From Flavobacterium pectinovorum (GTDB lineage: Bacteria; Bacteroidota; Bacteroidia; Flavobacteriales; Flavobacteriaceae): 64,000 bases of DNA. The stretch is taken from the NCBI RefSeq assembly GCF_022802975.1, contig NZ_JAFEVZ010000016.1:28541-92540 (forward strand), read 5' to 3'. Position numbers and translations under genes: made by a program. This document shows, piece after piece, positions 45,598 to 54,558 of the stretch (positions are counted from its first letter, which is position 1; each line of letters starts with the position of its first letter). The notes under the pieces were generated by a model, which was not told the DNA's origin, did no database searches, and saw only the letters and a list, made by a program, of their open reading frames with translations.

Positions 45598-45742
45598 GTT
45601 CTAAGATGCTAAGTTTCTAAGTTTTTTTTAGAATTCTAAGAAATTACAATTTAAAAAGATATGATACAAAAAAAGATGAGTAAAACTCATCTTTTTTTGT
45701 ATTCATCTAAGAGAAAACTTAGAAACTTAGCATCTCAGAACC
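45597..45742. repeat. Long inverted repeat enclosing a terminator
   Basis: A 29-bp left arm (45597-45625) and right arm (45714-45742) pair with one mismatch and contain repeated TTAG-type heptads. In the centre lies a perfect terminator hairpin. The left arm starts at the last base of the peptidase stop codon. The sequence style matches the repeat at 53589. Confidence 0.75.
45666..45700. terminator. Bidirectional terminator between M28 peptidase and rho
   Basis: AAAAAAAGATGAG and CTCATCTTTTTTT form a perfect stem with a 5-base loop and work on both strands. The flanking genes are convergent. Confidence 0.9.
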
Positions 45743-45754
45743 TTAGCAACTTTA

Positions 45755-47596
45755 TCAGTCATTCATCGAAATCAAAAACTCTTCGTTATTTCTGGTTTTC
45801 TTGAAACGGTCGTTTACAAAATCCATAGATTCTACCGGATTCATATCAGAAAGGTATTTACGCATAATCCACATTCTCTGTAATGTTTTTTCGTCTAATA
45901 ACAAATCGTCGCGACGTGTACTTGATGATGTAAGATCAATTGCAGGGAAAATACGTTTGTTGGCAATTTTACGATCCAGTTGAAGTTCCATGTTACCGGT
46001 ACCTTTAAATTCTTCAAAGATAACCTCATCCATTTTAGAACCTGTTTCGGTCAATGCTGTTGCGATGATACTCAACGAACCACCGTTTTCTACATTTCTT
46101 GCAGCTCCAAAGAAACGTTTTGGTTTTTGAAGTGCATTAGCATCAACACCTCCACTTAAAACTTTTCCGGAAGCAGGCTGAACAGTATTGTATGCCCTAG
46201 CCAAACGTGTGATTGAATCAAGAAGAATTACAACATCGTGACCGCATTCTACCAAACGTTTTGCTTTTTCAAGTACGATATTGGCAATTTTTACGTGTTC
46301 TTGTGGTTCTCTGTCAAAAGTTGAAGCGATAACTTCTCCACGAACACTGCGCTGCATATCGGTAACCTCTTCAGGACGCTCATCAATCAAAAGAACGATT
46401 AGGTAAACCTCAGGATGATTGGCTGCAATCGCATTGGCAATATCTTTCAACAACATTGTTTTACCGGTTTTCGGTTGTGCGACTATCATACCACGCTGCC
46501 CTTTTCCGATTGGAGAAAATAAATCGATAATTCGGGTTGATATAGAACTGCCTTTTTCGGCTAATTTGAATTTTTCTGAAGGAAAAACTGGTGTTAAGTG
46601 TTCAAACGAAACTCTGTCGCGAACTACCTGCGGATCGTGACCATTAATTTTAAGGACACGAACCAAAGGAAAAAATTTCTCTCCTTCTTTAGGAGGACGA
46701 ACCACTCCTTTTACAGTATCTCCGGTTTTAAGACCAAATAATCTGATTTGCGAAGTTGATAAATAAATATCGTCAGGAGAAGCTAAATAATTATAATCTG
46801 ATGAACGTAAGAATCCATATCCGTCAGGCATCATCTCAAGAACGCCTTCACTTTCTATAATTCCGTCAAATTCAAAATCTGAATCCCTGAAGTTATTATT
46901 CTTTTTGTTTTTATGATTTGGATTTTGGTTTCCGTTATTACCATTCCCGTTTTGATTTGGATTCTGGTTCGGGTTTTGATTTGGATTTGTCTGGTTCGGA
47001 TTCTGTTTTTTATTCTGATTAGGATTAATCTTTTTTACCGGAGCAGTATCTTCAGTTTTTTCAGCTGCTGCGGGAGCCGGAGCCGGAACATTTGTTTCTG
47101 TTTCTCCTGCTTCTTCAGTACTTCCTTCTTTTACAGCTTCTTTTTCTTTTTGCAAAGCAACCTTCTTCTCGTAGGCTGATTTATTAAACTTAACAATTTT
47201 TGGCTCCTTTTTCTCTATTACGTTTTTCTCTACGTTGTTTTCAGCAATTTCTTCAGTTTTTGGTTTTGGCTGAATTTTAGCATTTGGTTTTGAAACTGCC
47301 GGAATTTGTATTTCCTCACGTGGTTCTTCTGTTTTATCAAATTCTAAAACGGGAGCATTTTTACCAACTGCAGTCTTTTTAACTGGGGCAATTCTGGCTC
47401 TTTTTGGCTTGTCATCTACTATTTCCGCATTTGCAACAGCAGCTACAGGCGGCTCTGAAGACGCTTCCTGATGCGCTAAAATCTGACTGATCAAAGTGTC
47501 TTTTTTAACACCATTAAACTTTATAGTTTTAGCTAATTTAGCTATTTCTTGAAGCTCAGAAAGCTTCATTTCTTTTAATGCAGAAATATCAAACAT
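45755..47596 (-). CDS. rho: Transcription termination factor Rho
   Basis: A 613-residue Rho, much longer than the roughly 420 residues of the E. coli protein. An N-terminal SAP-like helix domain (about 1-45) is followed by a long charged and Asn/Gln/Pro-rich insert (about 50-240, with NPNQ repeats). Next come the RNA-binding cold-shock domain (about 245-320, GVLEMMPDGYGFLRS) and the ATPase (AQPKTGKTMLLKDIA, VILLDSITRLARAYN). Such inserts are typical of Bacteroidota Rho, and in Bacteroides thetaiotaomicron the disordered region drives phase separation. It is a good candidate for acting on the long structured leaders of the sulfur operons, which is inference. Confidence 0.95.
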   Translation of the reverse strand: MFDISALKEMKLSELQEIAKLAKTIKFNGVKKDTLISQILAHQEASSEPPVAAVANAEIVDDKPKRARIAPVKKTAVGKNAPVLEFDKTEEPREEIQIPAVSKPNAKIQPKPKTEEIAENNVEKNVIEKKEPKIVKFNKSAYEKKVALQKEKEAVKEGSTEEAGETETNVPAPAPAAAEKTEDTAPVKKINPNQNKKQNPNQTNPNQNPNQNPNQNGNGNNGNQNPNHKNKKNNNFRDSDFEFDGIIESEGVLEMMPDGYGFLRSSDYNYLASPDDIYLSTSQIRLFGLKTGDTVKGVVRPPKEGEKFFPLVRVLKINGHDPQVVRDRVSFEHLTPVFPSEKFKLAEKGSSISTRIIDLFSPIGKGQRGMIVAQPKTGKTMLLKDIANAIAANHPEVYLIVLLIDERPEEVTDMQRSVRGEVIASTFDREPQEHVKIANIVLEKAKRLVECGHDVVILLDSITRLARAYNTVQPASGKVLSGGVDANALQKPKRFFGAARNVENGGSLSIIATALTETGSKMDEVIFEEFKGTGNMELQLDRKIANKRIFPAIDLTSSSTRRDDLLLDEKTLQRMWIMRKYLSDMNPVESMDFVNDRFKKTRNNEEFLISMND

Positions 47597-47780
47597 GAAT
47601 GTTCTATGAATTTAATTATTTTAAAGGAAAATACTGTAAAAAGAATAGGTAGATAATTATTTTGAATTGACCGCAGTATGAAGTGCTTACGGTATTATGA
47701 TGCAATAATACGAATAAAATTTTATCATACAATAGTATTTATAAAAAAGAAAATATATTTTTGTAAAACAATTTCAGGTC

Positions 47781-48191
47781 ATGATACAACGAATTCAAAC
47801 CATATATTTACTGCTTACCTTTTTAATTACGGGGGTTTTATTATTTTTTATTCCGCTTTGGACAATAAACGGAAAAGCATTTTATTTTATGCAGGATCAG
47901 ATTTATACTATATTATTAGGTTTAAGTACCATGTTGACGATTATTAGTATTATATCATACAAAAAAAGACAAAATCAGTTTGTTATGGGCAGACTGAACA
48001 TCATATTAAATTTAATTTTATTAGGATTATTTGTTTACCGTTCGCTAAATTTATCTGGAGAAACTAATGTTGTTTCTGAGAAAGGTATTGGGATGTTTCT
48101 TCCTATTGTTGCTATCGTGTTATTAGTTTTAGCTAATAAGGCCATCAAAAAGGACGAAGATCTCGTAAAATCTGTTGACCGTTTGAGATAA
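47781..48191 (+). CDS. DUF4293 family membrane protein
   Basis: A 136-residue protein with four hydrophobic segments (starts near residues 8, 45, 73 and 108) and the family start MIQRIQTIYLLL. DUF4293 is found in Bacteroidota, often beside rho as here, with no known function. A TATTTTTG box at 47756-47763 could be the -7 element. A terminator follows. Confidence 0.85.
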   Translation: MIQRIQTIYLLLTFLITGVLLFFIPLWTINGKAFYFMQDQIYTILLGLSTMLTIISIISYKKRQNQFVMGRLNIILNLILLGLFVYRSLNLSGETNVVSEKGIGMFLPIVAIVLLVLANKAIKKDEDLVKSVDRLR

Positions 48192-48221
48192 ACCTATAAA
48201 CTTAGTTTATTGCGCGAAGAG

Positions 48222-48250
48222 AACCCGAATTGTATAATTCGGGTTTTTTT
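48222..48250 (+). terminator. Terminator after the DUF4293 gene
   Basis: AACCCGAATT and AATTCGGGTT form a 10-bp stem with a 4-base loop followed by a run of T. Confidence 0.9.
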
Positions 48251-48354
48251 GTTGAAAATTCACAATATTTACCCTTAAACAGATAAAAAAACCATAGTAA
48301 TATGAGATGGTAAGTAGTTTTTTCATAATTTAGCTTTGTTATTTCAATTTATTT

Positions 48355-49020
48355 ATGACACATAAAATAAGAATACACCTCGCTGATGACCATTTAGTAC
48401 TTATTGATGGATTAATTAATTTATTAAGTACTGTTTCTGAATTCGAAATTGTAGGTTCTTCCTCTAATGGTTTGAATATTTTTGATGAAGTAACAGCTAA
48501 TAATGCCCATATCCTGGTACTAGACCTGAGTATGCCTGAAAAAGACGGCATCGAGGTTTTAAAAGAGTTTCAACAAAAAGGGTATCCCTGCAAAGTTATT
48601 ATCCTGTCCAGCTATGATGATTTAAAAATCATCAGGGAAGTAATGAATTTAGGTGCGAGTGGCTATCTGACTAAAAAATGTGCCGGCGAAAATATAATTG
48701 AAGCCATTGAAGTCGTTAATGAAGGCCAAGAATATTTTTGCAATTCTGTAAGAGAAAAAATCTTCAACACTTTTACAGAAAACAATCCAAAGTTAAACAA
48801 AAAGAATATTGTTCCTGAAAATTCAATTCTAACGTGTCGTGAATTAGAGATCGTAACCCTAATTTCACTGGAATATAGCGGAAAGGAAATTAGCGAGCAG
48901 TTGTTTATCAGTACTAATACTGTAGAAACCCATCGCAAAAATATCATGAAAAAACTACAGACAAAAAATACGATTGGTTTGGTAAAGTATGCTATTAAAA
49001 ATAATTTGATTAAATCATAG
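48355..49020 (+). CDS. LuxR/NarL-type response regulator
   Basis: A 221-residue regulator: receiver domain (about 4-120) with phospho-acceptor D57 in VLDLSMPEKDG, then a LuxR-type helix-turn-helix (about 155-215, LTCRELEIVTLISLEYSGKEI, TVETHRKNIMKKL). It is followed by two TPR histidine kinase genes that are its likely partners. A TAGCTTTG box at 48331-48338 is a plausible -7 element, with a transcript leader of about 10 nt. Confidence 0.92.
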   Translation: MTHKIRIHLADDHLVLIDGLINLLSTVSEFEIVGSSSNGLNIFDEVTANNAHILVLDLSMPEKDGIEVLKEFQQKGYPCKVIILSSYDDLKIIREVMNLGASGYLTKKCAGENIIEAIEVVNEGQEYFCNSVREKIFNTFTENNPKLNKKNIVPENSILTCRELEIVTLISLEYSGKEISEQLFISTNTVETHRKNIMKKLQTKNTIGLVKYAIKNNLIKS

Positions 49021-49210
49021 AAATATAAAAAATCACTTTACTTTTCCACCCTGTAACAACACAAATTAATATTTTTTCTCTAAATACAGTCTCTCGTAAA
49101 TACTTATTTAGTTCCTGTATGAATATTATTAAAAAAAAACAACACATTTAATTATTATGGATTTGATTTTAATTTTATAAACGATATTTTTATCCATTAA
49201 TTTTTTTGAT

Positions 49211-50899
49211 ATGTTGGTTTTTCGCAATTTTATTACACTTTTTTTGATATCCTTTTTTTATATCCCTGCTATAGGACAAAAAAAAAGTTTTACTGAAAAA
49301 GAATTATTAAAACTTTACAACCAGGCAACCACTAATCTTCTTAATGAAGACTATGAAAAATCGCTAATACAATCCAGATTACTTTTAAATCATTCACTTC
49401 TATTACAAAACAGTAATTTAATAGGAAAAGCATACAATACAATCGCAGCAAATTTTGACGGGATATCCGAACCTGATAAAGCTCTTTTTTATTATCAAAA
49501 AAGTCTGATATATGCCGAGAAATCAAATAATTTAGAACTTCAAAACTGGCTTTACAACAACATTGGTAATATTTATTGTTTTGACAAAAAGAAATACGAA
49601 AAAGGAATTTCTTATTATATCAAATCATTATACTACAGCAGAGCAATCAAAGATTCTTCACAAGTTTTTCTTACCAAACTTAACATTGCGTGGGCCTATT
49701 TTGATATTGAACGCTTCACTGAAGGACATCCATATCTGAAATACCTCAATAAGTATAAACATAAATACGGCATAGAAACCACTACCGCCGTTATCGATAT
49801 GCTCAATGGCATGTATTATAGCCATATAAAAGATAATAAAAAAGCAGATTACAGTTTTAAAAACGGTATAAAAAATGCCATAAAATATGACGAAACAACC
49901 GACTTGTCTTTCATTTATCAGGAATATGCAAAGTTTTTATCCAAAAACAAAAATTTTGAAGCTGCTTACAAAAACCTAAGTTCTTTTCAGCGGCTAACGG
50001 ACCAAATCAATCTTCAGGATAAGGCCAAAAAAGCAAAAATTGCCGGAATTAATCTCGAAATTGATGAATACAAACGGGAGATCGATAAAATGGGGATTGA
50101 AAGCAAAAAAAAAGAACAATTATTTCTTTCAGAAAATGCACGTAAAAACAAGATGACAACAATCATCTTATCTTTATTTCTGATCAGTCTGATTTTATTT
50201 TACTTTTTTTATCAAAACACAAAACTGAAACAAAAAAACAGAATTAAAGATATTCAGAATAAGATAAACCAAAACATAATCAATGCCAGTATTGACGGAC
50301 AGGAAAGCGAACGCAAAAAAGTTGCTTTGTTTTTGCATGACACTATCAGTGCTTCATTATCATCTGCCGGAATGCATCTGAATGTTTTTTTATCCCAACA
50401 TGACAGCCTTCCTCCTGAAATCACAAAAACAAAATTAATTTTAGACGAAACCCACGATAAAGTCCGGGATCTTTCGCATGATCTTATCCCTACCTTATTG
50501 GCACGATTTGGGCTTTTATATGCGCTGGATGATTTATGTGAAAAATACTCCAATTCTACGTTACATTTTGAATACCAAAACACTATTCCGATCAAAAAGA
50601 GATATACCGAAAAATTTGAAACCAGACTCTATTTTATCATTTCTGAACTTTTAAATAATATTATCAAACATAGTGAAGCCAGTAAAGCACAAGTTTCATT
50701 GATTGAAAACAACAACGAAATGATTATCGAAATTACAGACAACGGAAAAGGATTTGATACCAACAAATTCAATTATGTTGAAGGATTTGGCCTTAACCAA
50801 ATTAAAGCCAGAATAAACAATCTGAATGGAGAATTTAATGTAAAATCAAAGATTAATGAAGGGACTTCTATTAACATAAGCGTTCCTTTAAATGTCTAA
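49211..50899 (+). CDS. TPR-containing sensor histidine kinase (copy 1)
   Basis: A 562-residue kinase with a signal peptide (ends near AIGQK), TPR-like repeats at about residues 30-270, a coiled coil, one membrane segment at about 315-336 (TTIILSLFLISLILFYFFY) and a HisKA_3/HATPase module. The phospho-acceptor is H376 in ALFLHDTISASL. Binding of ATP is shown by ELLNNIIKHSEAS and ITDNGKGFD. The TPRs should lie in the periplasm and sense a protein or peptide. It is paralogous to the kinase at 51348. Confidence 0.9.
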   Translation: MLVFRNFITLFLISFFYIPAIGQKKSFTEKELLKLYNQATTNLLNEDYEKSLIQSRLLLNHSLLLQNSNLIGKAYNTIAANFDGISEPDKALFYYQKSLIYAEKSNNLELQNWLYNNIGNIYCFDKKKYEKGISYYIKSLYYSRAIKDSSQVFLTKLNIAWAYFDIERFTEGHPYLKYLNKYKHKYGIETTTAVIDMLNGMYYSHIKDNKKADYSFKNGIKNAIKYDETTDLSFIYQEYAKFLSKNKNFEAAYKNLSSFQRLTDQINLQDKAKKAKIAGINLEIDEYKREIDKMGIESKKKEQLFLSENARKNKMTTIILSLFLISLILFYFFYQNTKLKQKNRIKDIQNKINQNIINASIDGQESERKKVALFLHDTISASLSSAGMHLNVFLSQHDSLPPEITKTKLILDETHDKVRDLSHDLIPTLLARFGLLYALDDLCEKYSNSTLHFEYQNTIPIKKRYTEKFETRLYFIISELLNNIIKHSEASKAQVSLIENNNEMIIEITDNGKGFDTNKFNYVEGFGLNQIKARINNLNGEFNVKSKINEGTSINISVPLNV

Positions 50900-50935
50900 A
50901 AAAAAAAAAACGCTTCAATAAAAGCGTTTTTTTTT
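50899..50935. terminator. Bidirectional terminator between kinase 1 and the small peptide gene
   Basis: AAAAACGCTT and AAGCGTTTTT form a stem with long A- and T-runs on both sides. It serves the plus-strand kinase and the minus-strand small gene. Confidence 0.9.
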
Positions 50936-51003
50936 GTATTCTTTTGTTCATGAAGTTTTTTTTAAAAAAAAAAGTTTACTTCATTTAAACAGATATATTT
51001 TAC

Positions 51004-51141
51004 TTAAACTTGTGCTTTTCCTCCTCTATCCTTTTCTTCATCATCCTCCTCTTTTTCTTCATCATCGGCAAAAAAGTATTTCGTTTGCTCTTCTCCAGCT
51101 AAGTCCTGAATTTCTTCAACTTCTAAAAATCTCTTACTCAT
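51004..51141 (-). CDS. Small acidic peptide (45 aa) between paralogous kinases
   Basis: A 45-codon minus-strand ORF. It begins MSKRFLEVEEIQDLAGEEQ, has an acidic stretch (ADDEEKEEDDEEK) and ends DRGGKAQV. The start is well separated from the next gene and a terminator follows the stop. It has the size and two-part make-up of a peptide precursor or signal: a leader-like first half and a Gly-Gly pair seven to six residues before the end. I do not recognise the family. The rest of 50936-51347 is AT-rich with a TAAATTTG box at 51295-51302 that may serve the second kinase. Confidence 0.5.
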   Translation of the reverse strand: MSKRFLEVEEIQDLAGEEQTKYFFADDEEKEEDDEEKDRGGKAQV

Positions 51142-51347
51142 AATTGTTTGTTTTAGTTAATATTTAAAAAAAATAGTTTAAATTTCAAAGCAGTGTATAG
51201 ATTTCGAAAATATGCTATTCATCCACATATCTTACTACATATAAATACTTTACAATAATAAGATTTTTTTTTTAATAAGAATAAATTTAATTATTAAATT
51301 TGAAACAAAATGTTAAAAAAAATATAGCCAAACTATCTTAATTATAA

Positions 51348-53045
51348 ATGCGTAGAGCCCAGATTATTTTGTTACTCATTATAGTACTACTAATTGGTTT
51401 TAGTAATAACTTCTATTCTCAAAATAAAGCCCTTTCTAAAAACGAAATTGAGAAATTAGTTACAAATGCTAAAGAAAATTATAAAATAAAAAATTATGAA
51501 AAATCTTTAACAGAATCAAGAACTGCCTTAAAATATGCCATTGAAATTAATGATAATATTATAACTGCTAATTGTTATAATTTAATAGGAGCTAATTTTT
51601 ATGATTTACTTATGCCGGACAAAGCATTTATCTTTTATCTAAAAGCTTTATACTATGTTAATAAAACAGAAGACAATATTTTAAAAGGCAAAATCAACAA
51701 TAATTTAGCAAATATCTATTTTTTTGAAAAAAAACAATACGAAAAAGGAATACAACATTATGAAAAATCTCTGTTTTACAGTACTAATTCGTCTGATACC
51801 TCTTTAATTTACCTTAGAAAACTTAATATTGCCTGGGCTTATTTTCAAATTAAAAATTTTAGAAAAGGCCTATCATTTTTAAATTACATAAATAGATTTA
51901 AAAAATATGGAGACGAATCGACTGAAGTAGCCTCAAATATGTTAAATGGCATATATTACGGGCATATAAACGACTCTGTAAAAGCAAATTTTTATTTTTT
52001 AAAAGCTATTGAATTAGGGAATAAAAGCTATGAAAAATTTGATTTATCAATTGCCCATCAAAAATATGCTGCTTTTCTATTTAAAAATAAGAATTATAAA
52101 AAAGCTTATGAAAACATTATGGAATTCAATCGATTAACCGATGAAATTACTGATTTAGCAAAACAAAAAAAAACAAAATTGATTGGGGTTAATCTGGAAT
52201 TAGACGAATTTAAACGAGAGGTTGATAAAATAGAAGCCGAATACAAAAAAAAGCAGGGAAAACTACAAAAAGAACATTCCAGAAATAAAAAAATTTTTGG
52301 AGTTATTATTACTTTATTCCTTATCATCACCATTCTTTTTTACTTTTTTTACCAAAACTCAAAACTCAAACAAAAAAACAGGATAAAAAACATCCAGAAT
52401 AAAATACATCAAAACATAATCAATGCCAGTATAGACGGACAGGAAAGTGAACGTAAAAAAGTAGCTTTGTTTTTGCACGACACTATCAGTGCTTCACTTT
52501 CATCTGCAGGCATGCATTTGAATGTTTTTTTATCGCAGCATAATCATAATACTGTTCCTGATGAAATTATAAAAACAAAATTTATTCTCGATGAAACCCA
52601 TGACAAAGTAAGAGATCTTTCGCATGATCTTTTACCTACTTTATTGGTCCGTTTTGGTTTGTTATACGCTCTTGATGATTTGTGTGAAAAATATTCAAAT
52701 TCGAATTTACATTTTGAATACCTGAATACTATTTCGAACAAAAAAAGATATGCTGAAAAATTTGAAACGAGACTCTATTTTATCGTTTCTGAACTTCTTA
52801 ATAATATTATAAAACATAGTGACGCTACCAGAGCTGAAGTTTCATTGTCTGAAACCAATAATGAATTGGTTATTGAAATTACCGATAACGGAAAGGGGTT
52901 TGATATCAATAAATTTAATTTTGTTGAAGGATTTGGTCTCAATCAGATAAAAGCCAGAATAAATAATCTGAACGGACATTTTAATGTAAAATCGAAAATT
53001 AATGAAGGAACTTCTATTAAAATAACGGTTCCTATTAGTAATTAG
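51348..53045 (+). CDS. TPR-containing sensor histidine kinase (copy 2)
   Basis: A 565-residue paralogue of the kinase at 49211 with the same layout: signal peptide or signal anchor, TPR-like repeats (about 30-270), coiled coil, membrane segment at about 323-340, and HisKA_3/HATPase with H377 in ALFLHDTISASL. The catalytic half is almost the same in the two proteins, while the sensor half has diverged. That fits two inputs feeding one response regulator. No second regulator gene is adjacent. Confidence 0.9.
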   Translation: MRRAQIILLLIIVLLIGFSNNFYSQNKALSKNEIEKLVTNAKENYKIKNYEKSLTESRTALKYAIEINDNIITANCYNLIGANFYDLLMPDKAFIFYLKALYYVNKTEDNILKGKINNNLANIYFFEKKQYEKGIQHYEKSLFYSTNSSDTSLIYLRKLNIAWAYFQIKNFRKGLSFLNYINRFKKYGDESTEVASNMLNGIYYGHINDSVKANFYFLKAIELGNKSYEKFDLSIAHQKYAAFLFKNKNYKKAYENIMEFNRLTDEITDLAKQKKTKLIGVNLELDEFKREVDKIEAEYKKKQGKLQKEHSRNKKIFGVIITLFLIITILFYFFYQNSKLKQKNRIKNIQNKIHQNIINASIDGQESERKKVALFLHDTISASLSSAGMHLNVFLSQHNHNTVPDEIIKTKFILDETHDKVRDLSHDLLPTLLVRFGLLYALDDLCEKYSNSNLHFEYLNTISNKKRYAEKFETRLYFIVSELLNNIIKHSDATRAEVSLSETNNELVIEITDNGKGFDINKFNFVEGFGLNQIKARINNLNGHFNVKSKINEGTSIKITVPISN

Positions 53046-53090
53046 TGATTAGTGATTAGTAAATCAGGGGTATTTTTGATTACTAAAAAT

Positions 53091-53588
53091 CTAAACTCTT
53101 TTATCGATTTCGATGATTTCTAAATCTTTTATTTTTTCTCCTTCAATTACAAAGCGCAGCATGGTTCTTACCTGATGAAAACCGCTTTTGCCGGCTGCAC
53201 CGGGATTCATATGCAGGAGATTGTTTTTTTTATCAAACATTACTTTTAAAATATGCGAATGTCCACAAATAAATAATTTTGGTGGATTGTTCTGCATTTC
53301 TTCCTTAATAGCAGGATTATATTTTCCGGGATATCCTCCTATATGCGTAATCCAGACTGAAACTTCCTCACAAAAAAAACGATTATTAAGCGGGAATTCC
53401 AATCGGGCCTGTGCATCATCAATATTACCGTAAACACAACGCAGCGGTTTTAGTTTTTTGAGCGTATCTGTAACATGCAGATCGCCAATATCTCCGGCAT
53501 GCCAGACCTCATCAGCCTGAGCCACATATTTTAAAATAGTATCATCAATATGACTGTGTGTATCTGAAAGCAGGAGGATTTTGGTCAT
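53091..53588 (-). CDS. YfcE/MJ0936-type metallophosphodiesterase
   Basis: A 165-residue calcineurin-like phosphoesterase. All the metal-ligand motifs are present: LSDTHSH, HAGDIGD, VYGNIDD, ICGHSH and MNPGAAG. The family hydrolyses phosphodiesters in vitro and its cell role is not settled. Length is normal for YfcE-like proteins. Confidence 0.9.
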   Translation of the reverse strand: MTKILLLSDTHSHIDDTILKYVAQADEVWHAGDIGDLHVTDTLKKLKPLRCVYGNIDDAQARLEFPLNNRFFCEEVSVWITHIGGYPGKYNPAIKEEMQNNPPKLFICGHSHILKVMFDKKNNLLHMNPGAAGKSGFHQVRTMLRFVIEGEKIKDLEIIEIDKRV

Positions 53589-53740
53589 TCTAAGTGGCTA
53601 AGATTCTAAGTGGCTAAGATACTGAGAATTTTCTGCAGAGAAAACTAGAGATAAAAAAACTTAGAACCTTCGCAACTTAGAATCATAGCATCTTCAAAAA
53701 AACCTTTGTACCTTTGCAGCTCTGAACCTTTGAACCTTTA
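53589..53740. repeat. Intergenic CTTAG/CTAAG heptad repeat
   Basis: CTAAGTGGCTAAGATTCTAAGTGGCTAAG-type heptads at the left are answered by ACTTAGAACCTTCGCAACTTAGAA at the right, and the stretch continues with CCTTTG-type heptads to the truA start. The same style of repeat occurs at 45597-45742. Confidence 0.6.
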
Positions 53741-53742
53741 CC

Positions 53743-54477
53743 TTGAGATATTTTATTCAATTTGCTTATAACGGAACACATTATCATGGCTGGCAATTTC
53801 AGCCCAACGCATCTTCTGTTCAGGAAACTTTAAACAAAGCCTTTTCGGTTTTATTAAATTCATCTATAAATATTATGGGTGCCGGAAGAACTGATACCGG
53901 AGTTCATGCGCAGGAAATGTATGGACATTTTGATTTTGACAATACAATTGATGTTCCGAATTTAGTTCATAAACTCAATTCATACTTACCAAAAGATATT
54001 GCTGTTTTTGATATTATTCTGGTTCATGATGACGCTCATTGCCGATTTGACGCTACCAAACGAACCTATGAATATCATATCAATACAGTTAAAAATCCGT
54101 TTTTAGACGGATTAAGCTGGTATGTGAATCAGAAACTGGATGTCGATTTAATGAATGAGGCAGCACAGATTTTACTGAAGCATACCGATTTTCAGTGTTT
54201 TTCGAAAGTAAATACCGATGTCAATACATTTGACTGCACGATTTTTGAAGCGTATTGGAAACAGGAAAAGAACAAACTGGTTTTTACAATTTCTGCGAAT
54301 CGTTTTTTACGAAATATGGTTCGGGCGATTGTGGGAACTTTAATTAACATAGGGTTACATAAAATTACACTGGCCGATTTTGAAAATATCATTGCCAGTA
54401 AAAGCAGAGAAAAAGCCGGCTTTTCGGTTCCGGCACATGGATTGTATTTAACCGATATTTATTACGATTATTTATAG
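53743..54477 (+). CDS. truA: tRNA pseudouridine(38-40) synthase
   Basis: A 244-residue TruA, which makes pseudouridine in the anticodon stem of tRNAs. The catalytic Asp is in GAGRTDTGVHA and the N-terminal YNGTHYHGWQFQP is typical. The start is a TTG codon: no ATG precedes RYFIQFAYNG in this frame, and the family begins at that point. Expression may therefore be low. Confidence 0.93.
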   Translation: MRYFIQFAYNGTHYHGWQFQPNASSVQETLNKAFSVLLNSSINIMGAGRTDTGVHAQEMYGHFDFDNTIDVPNLVHKLNSYLPKDIAVFDIILVHDDAHCRFDATKRTYEYHINTVKNPFLDGLSWYVNQKLDVDLMNEAAQILLKHTDFQCFSKVNTDVNTFDCTIFEAYWKQEKNKLVFTISANRFLRNMVRAIVGTLINIGLHKITLADFENIIASKSREKAGFSVPAHGLYLTDIYYDYL

Positions 54478-54491
54478 CTATAAGCTGTAGG

Positions 54492-54539
54492 CTTTAGGTA
54501 ATAAGCTTCAAGTTTATGCCTAAAGCTTATTGCCTAAAG
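54492..54539. repeat. Intergenic inverted repeat
   Basis: CTTTAGGTAATAAGCTT and AAGCTTATTGCCTAAAG form a 17-bp stem with one mismatch between truA and the ABC transporter gene. There is no T-run, so it is more likely a dispersed palindrome than a strong terminator. Confidence 0.65.
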
Positions 54540-54558
54540 CTTAAAGCTTAAAAATATA

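Noticed and set aside
47678..47947. An 89-codon ORF overlapping the start of the DUF4293 gene
   Set aside because: It is out of frame with a recognised family gene and covers its promoter; composition is not protein-like.
50934..51143. A plus-strand 69-codon ORF opposite the small acidic peptide
   Set aside because: It begins inside a terminator and reads as low-complexity His/Leu/Phe. The minus-strand frame has a clean start and balanced make-up.
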